From Acidimicrobiales bacterium (GTDB taxonomy: Bacteria > Actinomycetota > Acidimicrobiia > Acidimicrobiales > Poriferisodalaceae): a DNA stretch of 64,000 nt. Below, piece after piece: positions 7,126 to 15,795 of the stretch (position 1 is its first letter; each line of letters starts with the position of its first letter). The notes beneath the pieces were generated by a model that had not been told where the DNA came from, searched no databases, and saw nothing but the letters and a program-made list of their open reading frames with translations. The DNA is taken from the NCBI GenBank assembly GCA_041394185.1, contig JAWKIQ010000004.1:372001-436000 (forward strand). The letters are read 5' to 3'. The position numbers and the translations under genes were made by a program.

Positions 7126-8903
7126 TCGTCGATGCGCGCTCGCACGACGTCCAGCCCTGCCGACCAGAAGGCCTCGTCGCGCACGTCGATGCCGAACCGG
7201 GCGCCCAATTCGGCGGCGGGGGCCAACCCGGTAGACGACAACAGGTCGTCGTAGGCGCCGCGGAAGGCTTCGGGATCGTCCATGAAGCGGGCGTAAAGGC
7301 CCAGGCCGAACAGCAGGCCAAACGCGTAGGGCCAGTTGTAGAACACGCTGCCGTAGTAGTGCGGCTTGGCCGCCCACATCCATCGATGGCGCACGTCTTC
7401 GTGCAGGCCCTCGCCATAGGTCGCCTGCTGAGCGTCGGCCATCAGCTCGCACAGCTCGCCAACCGACAAGGTCGACTTGCGTCGCCGTTCGAACACCGAC
7501 GACTCGAACAGGAACCGACTGTGAATGTCGACGATGACCTGGGTGGTGCCGGACAGATCGATGTCCAGCAGTGCCAGGCGCTGGGCGCCTTCGAGGGCTT
7601 CGAGGCCGTGGTGCACCATCAGGGTTTCGCAGAAGATCGACGCGGTCTCGGCCAGCGTCGACGGGGTGCCTCGCTGGATGGGTGTGCGTTCGCCCAACTG
7701 GACGTTGTGGTAGGCGTGGCCCAGCTCGTGTGCCAGGGTCATGACCCCGTCCGCGCTGCCGTCGAAGTTCAACAACACCCGGCTGTCGCCGTCGCCCATG
7801 GGCATGCAGAACGCCCCGCCCCGCTTGCCGGCGCGAGGTGCGACGTCGATCCACCGCTCGCCGACGGCACGCTCGGCCAAGCCCCGCAGCGAGGTCGAAT
7901 ACGAGCCGAAGGCGTCGTAGACCCGCTCGACGGCCTCTGACCAGTCCACCGCCGCGGCCTCACCCACGGGGGCGAACAGGTCGTACCACGGCAGGCCTCC
8001 ATCGTGGCCGAGCAGCCCCGACTTGGTTCGCAGATATCGGCGGAAGTCGGGGAACGATGCGACCATGGCCGATTGCAGTGCCGCCAGCGTGTCCTGGTCG
8101 ACGGCCTGCCCGAACACCTGGGCCGCCAGCACCGAGGGCCATCCCCTTCGCAGCGCCAGCTCCTGCTGTTCGCCCTTGATGGCGTTGAGCGCGGCCGCGA
8201 TCGGAATCGAGTGTTGCTCCCAGGCTCCATGCTCGGCCACATAGGCGGCTTGGCGCACTGCGGTGTCGGGGTTGGTCGCCAGACCCCTGATGGCGAAGAT
8301 GGGCAGCGACTGCGGCCCGTCGGGCAGGTCGACCACCGCGCGGATCGACGACGACACGTCGCCGTACAGCCGCGACCAGGCCGAAGATCCCGTGACCGAC
8401 ATCAGGGCGGCCAGTTCTTCTTCGGCCTCGCTCATCTGGTGTTCGGCGCGAACCAGACCCTTGCGCAAAGGCCACTCGTGGGCGGCCGCGGCGTCGCTGG
8501 CGGCGATCAGTTCGTCGACGTCTAGGCCCTCGGTCCATGCGTCGAAACGTGTGGTCAGGTTCGACAGGTCGACCATCACCCGTTCGAGGCGCGACATCGC
8601 CGCCTGGGCCACCGAGTCGGTGCTGTCGGTGCTGACGAATGCGTTCAGATAGGCGCGCATCTGTCCCAGCTGTCCGAGCACCTCGTTGGTGCCAGCCAGT
8701 ACCTCGTCGATGGCGGTTGTCGGGTCGTCGGGCACCGATCCGCGCCTGACGTCGTGGCGGTCGTACAGCGCTGCCAGCCGACCCACCCGAGCCCCGATCT
8801 GCTCCTCGGCGTCGGTGTACTCGCGGCTGTCGACACCGGGGAAGTACTTGCTGACATCCCAGCGGGGCGCGTCGGGTGATGGTGCGTTCTCTGTGACCGT
8901 CAT
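7083..8903 (-). CDS. M3 family oligoendopeptidase F-like metallopeptidase
   Basis: This 606-aa cytoplasmic protein contains the zinc motif HELGH at residues 392-396 with a downstream Glu in the ETASIFCET segment, the arrangement of M3 (PepF/thimet) oligopeptidases. There is no signal peptide. ATG at 8903 is well supported by composition. Family members cut short peptides of roughly 6-20 residues inside the cell. Its convergent overlap with the TauD gene and its nearness to the leader-like peptide make a role in leader turnover conceivable, but housekeeping peptide recycling is the default reading. Confidence 0.92.
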   Translation of the reverse strand: MTVTENAPSPDAPRWDVSKYFPGVDSREYTDAEEQIGARVGRLAALYDRHDVRRGSVPDDPTTAIDEVLAGTNEVLGQLGQMRAYLNAFVSTDSTDSVAQAAMSRLERVMVDLSNLTTRFDAWTEGLDVDELIAASDAAAAHEWPLRKGLVRAEHQMSEAEEELAALMSVTGSSAWSRLYGDVSSSIRAVVDLPDGPQSLPIFAIRGLATNPDTAVRQAAYVAEHGAWEQHSIPIAAALNAIKGEQQELALRRGWPSVLAAQVFGQAVDQDTLAALQSAMVASFPDFRRYLRTKSGLLGHDGGLPWYDLFAPVGEAAAVDWSEAVERVYDAFGSYSTSLRGLAERAVGERWIDVAPRAGKRGGAFCMPMGDGDSRVLLNFDGSADGVMTLAHELGHAYHNVQLGERTPIQRGTPSTLAETASIFCETLMVHHGLEALEGAQRLALLDIDLSGTTQVIVDIHSRFLFESSVFERRRKSTLSVGELCELMADAQQATYGEGLHEDVRHRWMWAAKPHYYGSVFYNWPYAFGLLFGLGLYARFMDDPEAFRGAYDDLLSSTGLAPAAELGARFGIDVRDEAFWSAGLDVVRARIDDYSALADDTAIAGS

Positions 8904-8961
8904 ACGACCAGTGTCGCAGCTGACCAGACGTGCGACACTGGCAGCCTCGGGAGGGGGTCAG

Positions 8962-9945
8962 GTGCAATTCGCCGTTTTCGATCAGGTCGAACTGGACCGC
9001 GATGTGTCGCTGAGCCGGCAGTACCGCGACCGGATGGAATACATCCGAGCGCTCGACGAGGCCGGGTTCTGGTGTTACTTCAAGAGCGAACATCACGGCA
9101 TCGGGCTGGACGCAGCCCCCGACTCTGGGACGTTCCTCGCGGCCGCTTCCCAGCACACCGAGCGGATGCGGCTGGGGTCGCTGGTGTATCTGCTGCCGTT
9201 CCACCACCCGCTACGTCTGGCAGAACACATCGCAATGCTCGACAACCTGTGCGACGGGCGCCTCGAGGTGGGCATCGGGAAGGGAATCAGCTCGCCCGAG
9301 CACGAGCTGTGGGGTCTCGACCCCGACCAGGGGGGTGCCAGGCGAGACGAGGCCTTCGAGGTGTTGGTCAAGGCTCTGACCAGCGACACGGTCGACCACC
9401 ACGGTGTTCACTACCGGTTCGACGGCATGCCCGTGACCGTGCGCCCGGTTCAGCAGCCGCATCCACCGTTCTGGTATCCGGGCAACGTTCGTGCCGCAGC
9501 GCAGCGGGGCATGAACACGGTCACGGGCGGCCCGCCTTCACACGTGGCAAGCCAGGTCGAGCTGTACCGGTCGCTGTGCGACGAGGCGTCGGCAGGTCGG
9601 GGTCAGGTGGCCGGCACCTACACGTTTCTGGTGTGCGAGACAGACGACGAAGCGCTGAGCCGGGTGCGTTCGGCGTGGGCGCGGTTCACCGAGAACCTGA
9701 CCCCGCTGTTTCGCAGGTGGGGTTTGGCCGTTCCCAACGATCCGACCTGTGGTGGCGATGTCGATGTCGCACTCCAGCGCAACTCGGTCATCGCCGGTTC
9801 GCCCGCAACCGTCGCCCGATTCGTCGAACGCTTCGAGGCCGAGTCGAACGCCGACCTGATGCTGTGCAAGTTCACCTGGGGCGACCTGTCGCACGCCGAG
9901 GCGATGCGCTCGATGAGCCTTTTCGTCGAAGCCACCCTGGCCTGA
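8962..9945 (+). CDS. LLM class flavin-dependent oxidoreductase
   Basis: This 327-aa luciferase-like TIM-barrel protein begins VQFAVFDQVEL and has GFWCYFKSEHHG, LVYLLPFHHPLR and GRLEVGIGKG, all typical of LLM monooxygenases that use FMN or F420. GTG at 8962 is chosen because a strong GGGAGGGGG ribosome site lies just upstream; earlier codons read as non-family sequence. It is divergent from the M3 peptidase and convergent with another LLM gene 4 bp away. The substrate is unknown. Confidence 0.88.
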   Translation: MQFAVFDQVELDRDVSLSRQYRDRMEYIRALDEAGFWCYFKSEHHGIGLDAAPDSGTFLAAASQHTERMRLGSLVYLLPFHHPLRLAEHIAMLDNLCDGRLEVGIGKGISSPEHELWGLDPDQGGARRDEAFEVLVKALTSDTVDHHGVHYRFDGMPVTVRPVQQPHPPFWYPGNVRAAAQRGMNTVTGGPPSHVASQVELYRSLCDEASAGRGQVAGTYTFLVCETDDEALSRVRSAWARFTENLTPLFRRWGLAVPNDPTCGGDVDVALQRNSVIAGSPATVARFVERFEAESNADLMLCKFTWGDLSHAEAMRSMSLFVEATLA

Positions 9946-9949
9946 GCCC

Positions 9950-10984
9950 CTATAGGGGCGCTGGGGACAGACAGTTCGGTGGGGTGGGGAGACGCACGTC
10001 GGCCAGCAACTCGATGGAACGCAGCCTCTCGGCGAGGGTGGGCGACGGGTGCACGGTTATCAGCTCGTCGGCCTGGGCGCGCTGGGCGAAGTCGGCCAGG
10101 TACGAATCGACCTGGCCGGGGTCGCCCGCTGCGGTGAAGTGCATCATGTGTGCGATGTGTTGGCCCTGGGGCGAGGCCAACACCTGGTCGGCCTCTTCGT
10201 CGGTGAGCTCGCGGGGCACGCGCAGGAAGCGGGCCACCCGGCGGCGGCTGACATCCAGGCGCTGGCGCTCGGCATCGGCCTGGGTTTCGGCGGCTATCAC
10301 GTTGACCCCCGCCAAGACATAGGGCTCGGCGAGCTGCTCTGACGGCTCGAAACGGTCTCGGTATAGCGCCACGGCCTCGAACAGCTGGCCGGGTGCGAAG
10401 TGCGACGCGAACCCGTAGGGCAGCCCCAGCTTTGCGGCCAGCTGCGCCCCGAACAGCGACGAGCCCAGTATGTACAGCGGAACGTTGGTGCCAGAGCCGG
10501 GAACGGCCTGCACCCCCGCCACCTTCGACCGGCCCTGAAGATAGGCCTGCAGCTCGAGCACGTCCTGGGGGAAGTGGTCTGAGGCGCGAGGATCGACCCG
10601 CATGGCCCGCATGGTGACCTGGTCGGTGCCAGGCGCCCGTCCCAGGCCCAGGTCGATGCGGCCCGGATGCAGCTCGGCCAGGGTTCCGAACTGCTCGGCT
10701 ATGACCAGCGGAGAATGGTTGGGCAGCATCACCCCACCCGAACCAAGCGTGATGGTCGAGGTCCGCGAGGCCACATGGGCGATCAGCACGCTGGTGGCCG
10801 ACGAAGCGATCGCCGACATGTTGTGGTGCTCGGCGTACCAGATTCGCCGGTATCCGCGCCGTTCGGCCAGCTGGGCAACCTCGACACAGTTGGCAAGGGC
10901 CTGCGCCACCGAGTCGTCGCGGTTGACGATGGCCAGGTCGAGTATCGACAGTGCGACGGGCTTGTCTTGGTGCGGGTCAGCCAT
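9950..10984 (-). CDS. LLM class flavin-dependent oxidoreductase (luciferase-like)
   Basis: This 344-aa protein begins MADPHQDKPVALSILDLA and has YAEHHNM, GSGGVMLPNHSPL and GRIDLGLGRAPG, a set typical of the bacterial-luciferase-like LLM group. ATG 10984 lies 42 bp from the divergent Baeyer-Villiger gene. Its last codons (NCLSPAPL and stop) are supplied by a short dispersed repeat that recurs at 60471-60498, so the natural C-terminus has probably been altered by repeat insertion. The cofactor could be FMN or F420. Confidence 0.88.
   Translation of the reverse strand: MADPHQDKPVALSILDLAIVNRDDSVAQALANCVEVAQLAERRGYRRIWYAEHHNMSAIASSATSVLIAHVASRTSTITLGSGGVMLPNHSPLVIAEQFGTLAELHPGRIDLGLGRAPGTDQVTMRAMRVDPRASDHFPQDVLELQAYLQGRSKVAGVQAVPGSGTNVPLYILGSSLFGAQLAAKLGLPYGFASHFAPGQLFEAVALYRDRFEPSEQLAEPYVLAGVNVIAAETQADAERQRLDVSRRRVARFLRVPRELTDEEADQVLASPQGQHIAHMMHFTAAGDPGQVDSYLADFAQRAQADELITVHPSPTLAERLRSIELLADVRLPTPPNCLSPAPL
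9952..9979. repeat. Copy 1 of a 28-bp dispersed repeat
   Basis: Positions 9952-9979 match 60471-60498 at 27 of 28 bases (the core is ATAGGGGCGCTGGGGACAGA). The copy lies at the junction of two convergent LLM genes and encodes the last residues and stop of the minus-strand one. Its reverse complement contains TGTCTGTCCCC. I recall similar sequences as dispersed elements in other genomes, which is memory and not a search. Confidence 0.75.
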
Positions 10985-11026
10985 GCCAACAGCATGCCAC
11001 CGCGGCGTGCGTGACAGACTTTCCTG

Positions 11027-12679
11027 ATGCCCGAAGACGATGTTGAGACATCCCCAGCGACCACAAACCACGAGGCGGCCACGCACGATGTGGTGGTCAT
11101 CGGTGCCGGGGTGTCCGGCATCTATCAGATCAAGCGCCTCGTCGACATGGGGCTCGATGCCGTGGTGCTCGAAGCCGAAGCCGATCTGGGCGGCACCTGG
11201 TATCGCAATCGGTACCCGGGGTGCAGGTTCGACTCCGAGAGCTACACCTATGGCTACTCGTTCTCTCAGGAGTTGCTCGACGAGTGGCACTGGAAGGAGC
11301 GGTTCTCGCCCCAGCCCGAGAACTTGCGCTATCTCAACTATGTCGCCGACAAGTTCGACCTGCGCAAACACATGCGCTTCGGCGTGCGCATCGCATCCAT
11401 GAAGTGGGACGAACAGCGGCGCGTCTGGCATCTCACCGACACCGAAGGGTCGGTCACCTCGGCCCGGTTCGTGGTGGCCAGCCTGGGCCCACTGTCGATA
11501 CCGACCATGCCCGACTATCCGGGCCTCGACCGGTTCGAGGGGCAGGCGTTCCACACCTTTCACTGGCCCGAGGAACCCGTCGAGTTGGCGGGCCGTCGAG
11601 TCGGCGTCATCGGTACCGGTGCAACGGGCATCCAGGTTATTGCCGAGATCGCAGACAAGGTCGGCGAGCTGAAGGTGTTCCAGCGGCGCCCCAACTGGAG
11701 CTCGCCGCTGAACAACGGACCGATCTCAGACGACGAGATGTCGCAGATACGGGCCCGCTACGACGAGATCTTCGCCAACTGCGCAGCCTCGCCGGGTGGG
11801 TTCGAGCATGTGCCCAGATGGGGCTTCTGGGATGCCACCGCCGAAGAGCGCCGGGCGTTGTGGGACCAGCTCTATGCCGAGCCTGGCTTCGCGATTCTCG
11901 CTGCCAACTATGGCGAGATCTACTTCGACGAGGCCGCCAACGCCGAGCTGTCGGCCTACATCGCCGACCGCATTCGTGGCCGGGTCGACGACCCCGCCCT
12001 GGCCGAGAAGCTCATCCCCAGAGACCACGGTTTCGGGTTGCAGCGCCTGCCCCTCGAAACCCACTATTTCGAGGCTTACAACCGGCCCAACGTGCACCTG
12101 GTCGATCTCCAGGAGACACCGATCCAACACTTCACCGAGGGTGGCATCCAGACCAGCGACCAGCACCACGACCTCGATGTCATCGTGTTCGCAACCGGAT
12201 TCGACGCCATCACCGGCGGCTACGACCGCATGGACATCGAAGGCGCCAACGGGGTTCGGTTGAGCGATCGGTGGAGCGACAGCCCACGCACCTTGCTTGG
12301 GGTGATGACACACGGGTTCCCCAACCTGATGATGGTCGCCGGCCCGCAGAGCGTGTCGGGTTCGACCAACTTCCCGCGGGCCATCGAAAAGGGTGTCGAG
12401 TTCGTCACCGGGCTGATCGAAACGACCCTCGACAACGGCAACACGCGCGTCGAGGCCCGCCTCGAGGCCGAGGATGCCTGGGTCAAAGAGGTCGTACGCG
12501 CCCACGAGAGGTTGCTGATTCGCAACAGCAAGGGCTGGTTCACCGGATACAACTCGAACGTGGCCGGTCACGCCGAGGGGCAGGTGCGATATCAGGCATA
12601 CTTCGGCGGCGCGCCTCGATACGTCGCCCGTGTCGAGGCCGTGGTCGACGGTGGCTACCGCGAGTTCGAGTTCGACTAG
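11027..12679 (+). CDS. Flavin-containing Baeyer-Villiger-type monooxygenase
   Basis: This 550-aa protein has the FAD motif GAGVSG (26-31), GGTWYRNRYPGCRFD, the Baeyer-Villiger fingerprint FEGQAFHTFHWP (170-181), and the NADPH motif GTGATG (196-201). Class I enzymes of this type turn ketones into esters or lactones with NADPH and O2. ATG 11027 is used. It is flanked by an LLM oxidoreductase (divergent) and a dienelactone-hydrolase-like protein (convergent), which together could oxidise a ketone and open the resulting ester. The real substrate is not predictable. Confidence 0.93.
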   Translation: MPEDDVETSPATTNHEAATHDVVVIGAGVSGIYQIKRLVDMGLDAVVLEAEADLGGTWYRNRYPGCRFDSESYTYGYSFSQELLDEWHWKERFSPQPENLRYLNYVADKFDLRKHMRFGVRIASMKWDEQRRVWHLTDTEGSVTSARFVVASLGPLSIPTMPDYPGLDRFEGQAFHTFHWPEEPVELAGRRVGVIGTGATGIQVIAEIADKVGELKVFQRRPNWSSPLNNGPISDDEMSQIRARYDEIFANCAASPGGFEHVPRWGFWDATAEERRALWDQLYAEPGFAILAANYGEIYFDEAANAELSAYIADRIRGRVDDPALAEKLIPRDHGFGLQRLPLETHYFEAYNRPNVHLVDLQETPIQHFTEGGIQTSDQHHDLDVIVFATGFDAITGGYDRMDIEGANGVRLSDRWSDSPRTLLGVMTHGFPNLMMVAGPQSVSGSTNFPRAIEKGVEFVTGLIETTLDNGNTRVEARLEAEDAWVKEVVRAHERLLIRNSKGWFTGYNSNVAGHAEGQVRYQAYFGGAPRYVARVEAVVDGGYREFEFD

Positions 12680-12686
12680 GCCCTGT

Positions 12687-13415
12687 TCACAGAAGCTCGC
12701 GGTCGAACATCACCTTCACTCGCTCGTACGAGCGATCGGCCGCCGATTGGTGGTAGGCGCCGCTGCCGATTACGCCGAAGCCATGGTCGGCGCCGTCGTG
12801 GATCTCGGCTTCACCCTTTTCGAGGGCGTTCGTCGCGTCGATGAGGGCTTCGTTGGCCGACGCCGGTTGCATCTGGTCGGCCGAGCCGAATGCGATGTAC
12901 AGCGACCCGGTATAGGTGGGCACTGCCAGGTGCGGTGAGTCGGGCGCGTCGGTGGTGCAAAACGACGGGTGCAAGCCGGCCGCAGCCCGAAACCGGTCAC
13001 CCCTGTCGCGGATGGTGCACAGAGAGCTGCGGGCACCGATGCAGTATCCGATGCAGCCCATGGGTCCATCGGTGCGAGCGGCGGGGTCAGACGACAGCCA
13101 GTCGAGCACCGCCCCGACGTCTTCGCCGACCTGATCCTCCGAAGTCGCCATGATGAGGCCGAACATCTTCTTGACCTCTTCGTCGGTACGAGCTGCCATC
13201 TGGTACCAGGGCTCGCTGCGGTGATAGCGGTCGTGTGTGACGACGTAATAACCCCAACCGGCTATGCGAGCCATGGTGTCCTTCGACGGTTGGTCCAGGC
13301 CGGGGCCGTGGTGGAAGAACACCACCACCGGGAATGGTCCGTCGCCGTCGGGCCTGACCACATGGATGCCCAACGGGCCGCTGGCTGAGTCGATGCTCTC
13401 GGTGTAGGTCTGCAC
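12687..13415 (-). CDS. Dienelactone hydrolase family protein
   Basis: This 242-aa alpha/beta hydrolase has the nucleophile motif GYCIGA with Cys125, Asp180 and His211 (GADHGF), the Cys-Asp-His triad of dienelactone hydrolases. The start is GTG at 13415 behind AAAGGGGGA; further upstream codons are out of character and there is no closer start. Such enzymes hydrolyse lactones or esters in the cytoplasm. It follows the Baeyer-Villiger gene convergently with a 7-bp gap. Confidence 0.87.
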   Translation of the reverse strand: MQTYTESIDSASGPLGIHVVRPDGDGPFPVVVFFHHGPGLDQPSKDTMARIAGWGYYVVTHDRYHRSEPWYQMAARTDEEVKKMFGLIMATSEDQVGEDVGAVLDWLSSDPAARTDGPMGCIGYCIGARSSLCTIRDRGDRFRAAAGLHPSFCTTDAPDSPHLAVPTYTGSLYIAFGSADQMQPASANEALIDATNALEKGEAEIHDGADHGFGVIGSGAYHQSAADRSYERVKVMFDRELL

Positions 13416-13488
13416 AGTTCCCCCTTTGTGTCGCAAGAAGCTAGCGGCACACGGTCGCGGACGAAATCTCCGAAAAATTCTGCGAGGC

Positions 13489-13515
13489 TGTCGAATCGGG
13501 CTCGAGCCGTTCGTC
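13489..13515 (+). promoter_or_regulatory. Putative ECF42-type promoter (TGTCGA-N17-CGTC)
   Basis: TGTCGA at 13489-13494 and CGTC at 13512-13515 are spaced by 17 nt and lie about 37 bp upstream of the DGPF gene. As I recall the published ECF42 work, its promoters carry TGTCGA at -35 and CG(A/T)C at -10. The adjacent sigma factor is of this group, so autoregulation of the pair is likely. Confidence 0.6.
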
Positions 13516-13551
13516 GTGATCACGAAACCAACCAATCCGAAAGGACATCCG

Positions 13552-13920
13552 ATGCCTCTCTACGCAGCACTCATCTACTCCGAAGAGCCGACAACCGAGC
13601 CTGCACCCGACGAGTGGGCCCAGGTGATGGCCGACTACGGCGCCTTCGGCGAAGCGGCCGGCGCCGCTGGTGTACTGGCCGGCGGCGAAGCGCTGCAGCC
13701 GACCATGACTGCCACCACCGTCAGCGTCGCCGGTGGCAAGGGCGGCGACGTCACCACCACCGACGGACCTTTCGCCGAGACCAAGGAAGTGCTCGGCGGC
13801 TTCTACCTGCTGAACTGCTCCGATCTCGACGAGGCCCTGCACTGGGCCGCGCAGATCCCCGGCGCCTGGCACGGCCGGGTCGAGGTCCGGCCGTGTATCG
13901 ATTTCAGCCAGGAAGGCTGA
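13552..13920 (+). CDS. YCII-related DGPF domain protein
   Basis: This 122-aa protein contains the namesake DGPF at residues 71-74 (in TTTDGPFAETKE) and begins MPLYAALIYSEE. ATG 13552 follows an AAAGGA ribosome site. DGPF proteins are the conserved genomic partner and target of ECF42 sigma factors; their biochemical role is unsettled. It lies 27 bp before the sigma gene in a likely operon. A 17-bp tandem duplication spans its stop codon. Confidence 0.92.
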   Translation: MPLYAALIYSEEPTTEPAPDEWAQVMADYGAFGEAAGAAGVLAGGEALQPTMTATTVSVAGGKGGDVTTTDGPFAETKEVLGGFYLLNCSDLDEALHWAAQIPGAWHGRVEVRPCIDFSQEG

Positions 13921-13937
13921 TCAGCCAGGAAGGTTGA
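13904..13937. repeat. 17-bp tandem duplication across the DGPF stop codon
   Basis: Two adjacent copies of TCAGCCAGGAAGG(C/T)TGA occupy 13904-13920 and 13921-13937 with one mismatch. The first holds the last codons and stop of the DGPF gene; the second leaves an AGGAAGG box 13 nt before the sigma-factor GTG. It looks like a recent slippage duplication. Confidence 0.9.
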
Positions 13938-13947
13938 CGCCGACCCC

Positions 13948-15192
13948 GTGAACCAGCAGCTGCTGGCCGATGTCATCCGCCGTGAGGGTGGCCGCGTCGT
14001 GGCCACCCTCACCCGGCGGCTCGGGTCTCTCGAGCTGGCCGAGGACGCGGTGCACGACGCCGTGGTCCGCGCGCTCGAGATCTGGCCCGACCGAGGGGTC
14101 CCCGACAATCCGGCGGCCTGGCTGACATCGGTGGCTCGCAACTCGGCGCTCGACAGGCTGCGACGCGAAACAAACCGGGGTCCCAAGGAGCAAGCCGCCA
14201 TGGCTCACCTGCTGAACGACCCAGAACCGGTGCCAGAACCGTCGAGCGTTCGAGACGACATGTTGCGGCTGCTGTTCACGTGCTGCCATCCGGCGCTGGC
14301 CGAACCGGCCCGCATCGCCCTCAGCCTGAAGACGCTGGGCGGCCTCACAACCGAGGAGATTGCTCGAGCGTTCCTGGTGCCGGAGGCGACGATGGCCCAG
14401 CGCATCGTCAGGGCCAAGAAGAAGATCGCAGGCGCCAACATCCCCTATCGGGTGCCGTCCGACCACGAGCTACCCGATCGCCTCGAAGCGGTGTGTCGCG
14501 TGATCTACCTCATCTTCACCGAGGGCCACCATTCGGCAACCGGTGACAGCCCGGTGCGTATCGATCTGGCCGAGGAGGCGATGAGGCTGGGGCGGCTATT
14601 GACCGACCTGATGCCCGACGTTCCCGAGTGCACAGGCCTGCTGTCGTTGATGTTGGCCACACACGCCAGACGCGACGCAAGGCTCGACAACGCCGGCGAG
14701 CTGGTGCTGCTGAACGACCAGGATCGCACCAGGTGGCGCCACGACGAGATCGCCGAGGCTGCGGCGCTGATCGACTCAGCCATCCGCAGACGACAACCCG
14801 GCCCCATGCAAACCCAGGCGGCCATCGCGTGCCTGCACGGGTTGGCGCCGTCATACCAAGACACCGACTGGCCTCAGATCGCCGAGCTCTATGGGCTCCT
14901 CGAACGTCAGATGCCCACACCCGTGGTGCGCGTCAACCGGGCGGTGGCGGTCGACCAGGCCTTTGGTCCGGCTGCAGGGTTGGCGGTGATCGACGCAGTA
15001 CAGGGCGTCGAGGGATGGCACCTGTTCCATGCCGCGCGGGCCGACATGCTGCGCCGCCTGCATCGCAACGACGAGGCCGAGGCGGCCTATCTGCTGGCCC
15101 TCGATTGCCATCCCAACCCGGCCGACAGGCGCTTCTTGACCGGAAGGCTCGAGTCGCTGTCGCAGGATCGGATGGGCAGCAAAGGCGACTAG
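13948..15192 (+). CDS. RNA polymerase sigma factor, ECF42 group (with C-terminal TPR-like extension)
   Basis: This 414-aa protein has sigma region 2 at about 15-75 (EDAVHDAVVRALE, NPAAWLTSVARNSALD) and region 4 at about 110-160 (LGGLTTEEIARAFLVPEATMAQR). A long C-terminal part of about 200 residues rich in helical repeats is the mark of the ECF42 group, which has no anti-sigma factor. The start is GTG at 13948. It sits directly behind its DGPF partner, and a matching TGTCGA/CGTC promoter precedes the pair. Confidence 0.92.
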   Translation: MNQQLLADVIRREGGRVVATLTRRLGSLELAEDAVHDAVVRALEIWPDRGVPDNPAAWLTSVARNSALDRLRRETNRGPKEQAAMAHLLNDPEPVPEPSSVRDDMLRLLFTCCHPALAEPARIALSLKTLGGLTTEEIARAFLVPEATMAQRIVRAKKKIAGANIPYRVPSDHELPDRLEAVCRVIYLIFTEGHHSATGDSPVRIDLAEEAMRLGRLLTDLMPDVPECTGLLSLMLATHARRDARLDNAGELVLLNDQDRTRWRHDEIAEAAALIDSAIRRRQPGPMQTQAAIACLHGLAPSYQDTDWPQIAELYGLLERQMPTPVVRVNRAVAVDQAFGPAAGLAVIDAVQGVEGWHLFHAARADMLRRLHRNDEAEAAYLLALDCHPNPADRRFLTGRLESLSQDRMGSKGD

Positions 15193-15785
15193 CCGCGCAG
15201 CTGGTCCAACGGCACCCACGGGGCGAACAGGTGAGGTTCCAGCGTCTTGCGCAGATCGTCGAGCACCTCGGGTGTCATCTCTGCCCACGCGAACTCGACC
15301 ACCTCGTAGCCCGGACCACCCTCCAGGTTGGTGCCGCGCTGGCCCGACTCGTCGTAGTGAGCCAGGCGGAACAGCGCCTTGGCGGTGATCGCGTTGCCCG
15401 CCATCGGATTGCCGAACAACGCCTGATCCATGACGCCCCAGTCTTCCTTCATGGACACCGTGGTCCACGACTCGAGGCGGGCGAGGTCGACCTGGCGTTG
15501 CCCGAAGACCAGCTTGCCGTCGGCCAGCTTGATGGTGCCGCCCATCTTTGCGTTGAGGTCTTTGAAGAAGACCATGCCGCCCACGAGCAGCCCGAACAAC
15601 CCCACCAGGATCAGCACCCCGGCCGCCGGGCCTGGACCGCCGAGCACCAGGGCCAGGATCAGCGCGGCGAGGCTGGGCAGGCCGTAGTACAGGCCGAGGT
15701 TTCTGCGTCGCCTGGCGATCTTGTCGTGGTCGATCGGGCGGGTCCACAAGACCTGGTCGCCCCCGGGGTTGTCTCCTGCAGCCAT
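15189..15785 (-). CDS. Hypothetical membrane protein
   Basis: This 198-aa protein begins MAAGDNPGGDQV. Two hydrophobic segments at about residues 35-75 (LAALILALVLGG and GVLILVGLFGLLVG) form a helical hairpin, followed by a soluble C-terminal domain of about 120 residues. No family is recognised. ATG 15785 is preferred over GTG 15791. It overlaps the convergent ECF42 stop by 4 bp and lies 10 bp from the SDR start. Confidence 0.8.
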   Translation of the reverse strand: MAAGDNPGGDQVLWTRPIDHDKIARRRRNLGLYYGLPSLAALILALVLGGPGPAAGVLILVGLFGLLVGGMVFFKDLNAKMGGTIKLADGKLVFGQRQVDLARLESWTTVSMKEDWGVMDQALFGNPMAGNAITAKALFRLAHYDESGQRGTNLEGGPGYEVVEFAWAEMTPEVLDDLRKTLEPHLFAPWVPLDQLRG

Positions 15786-15795
15786 GCCCACGAGC

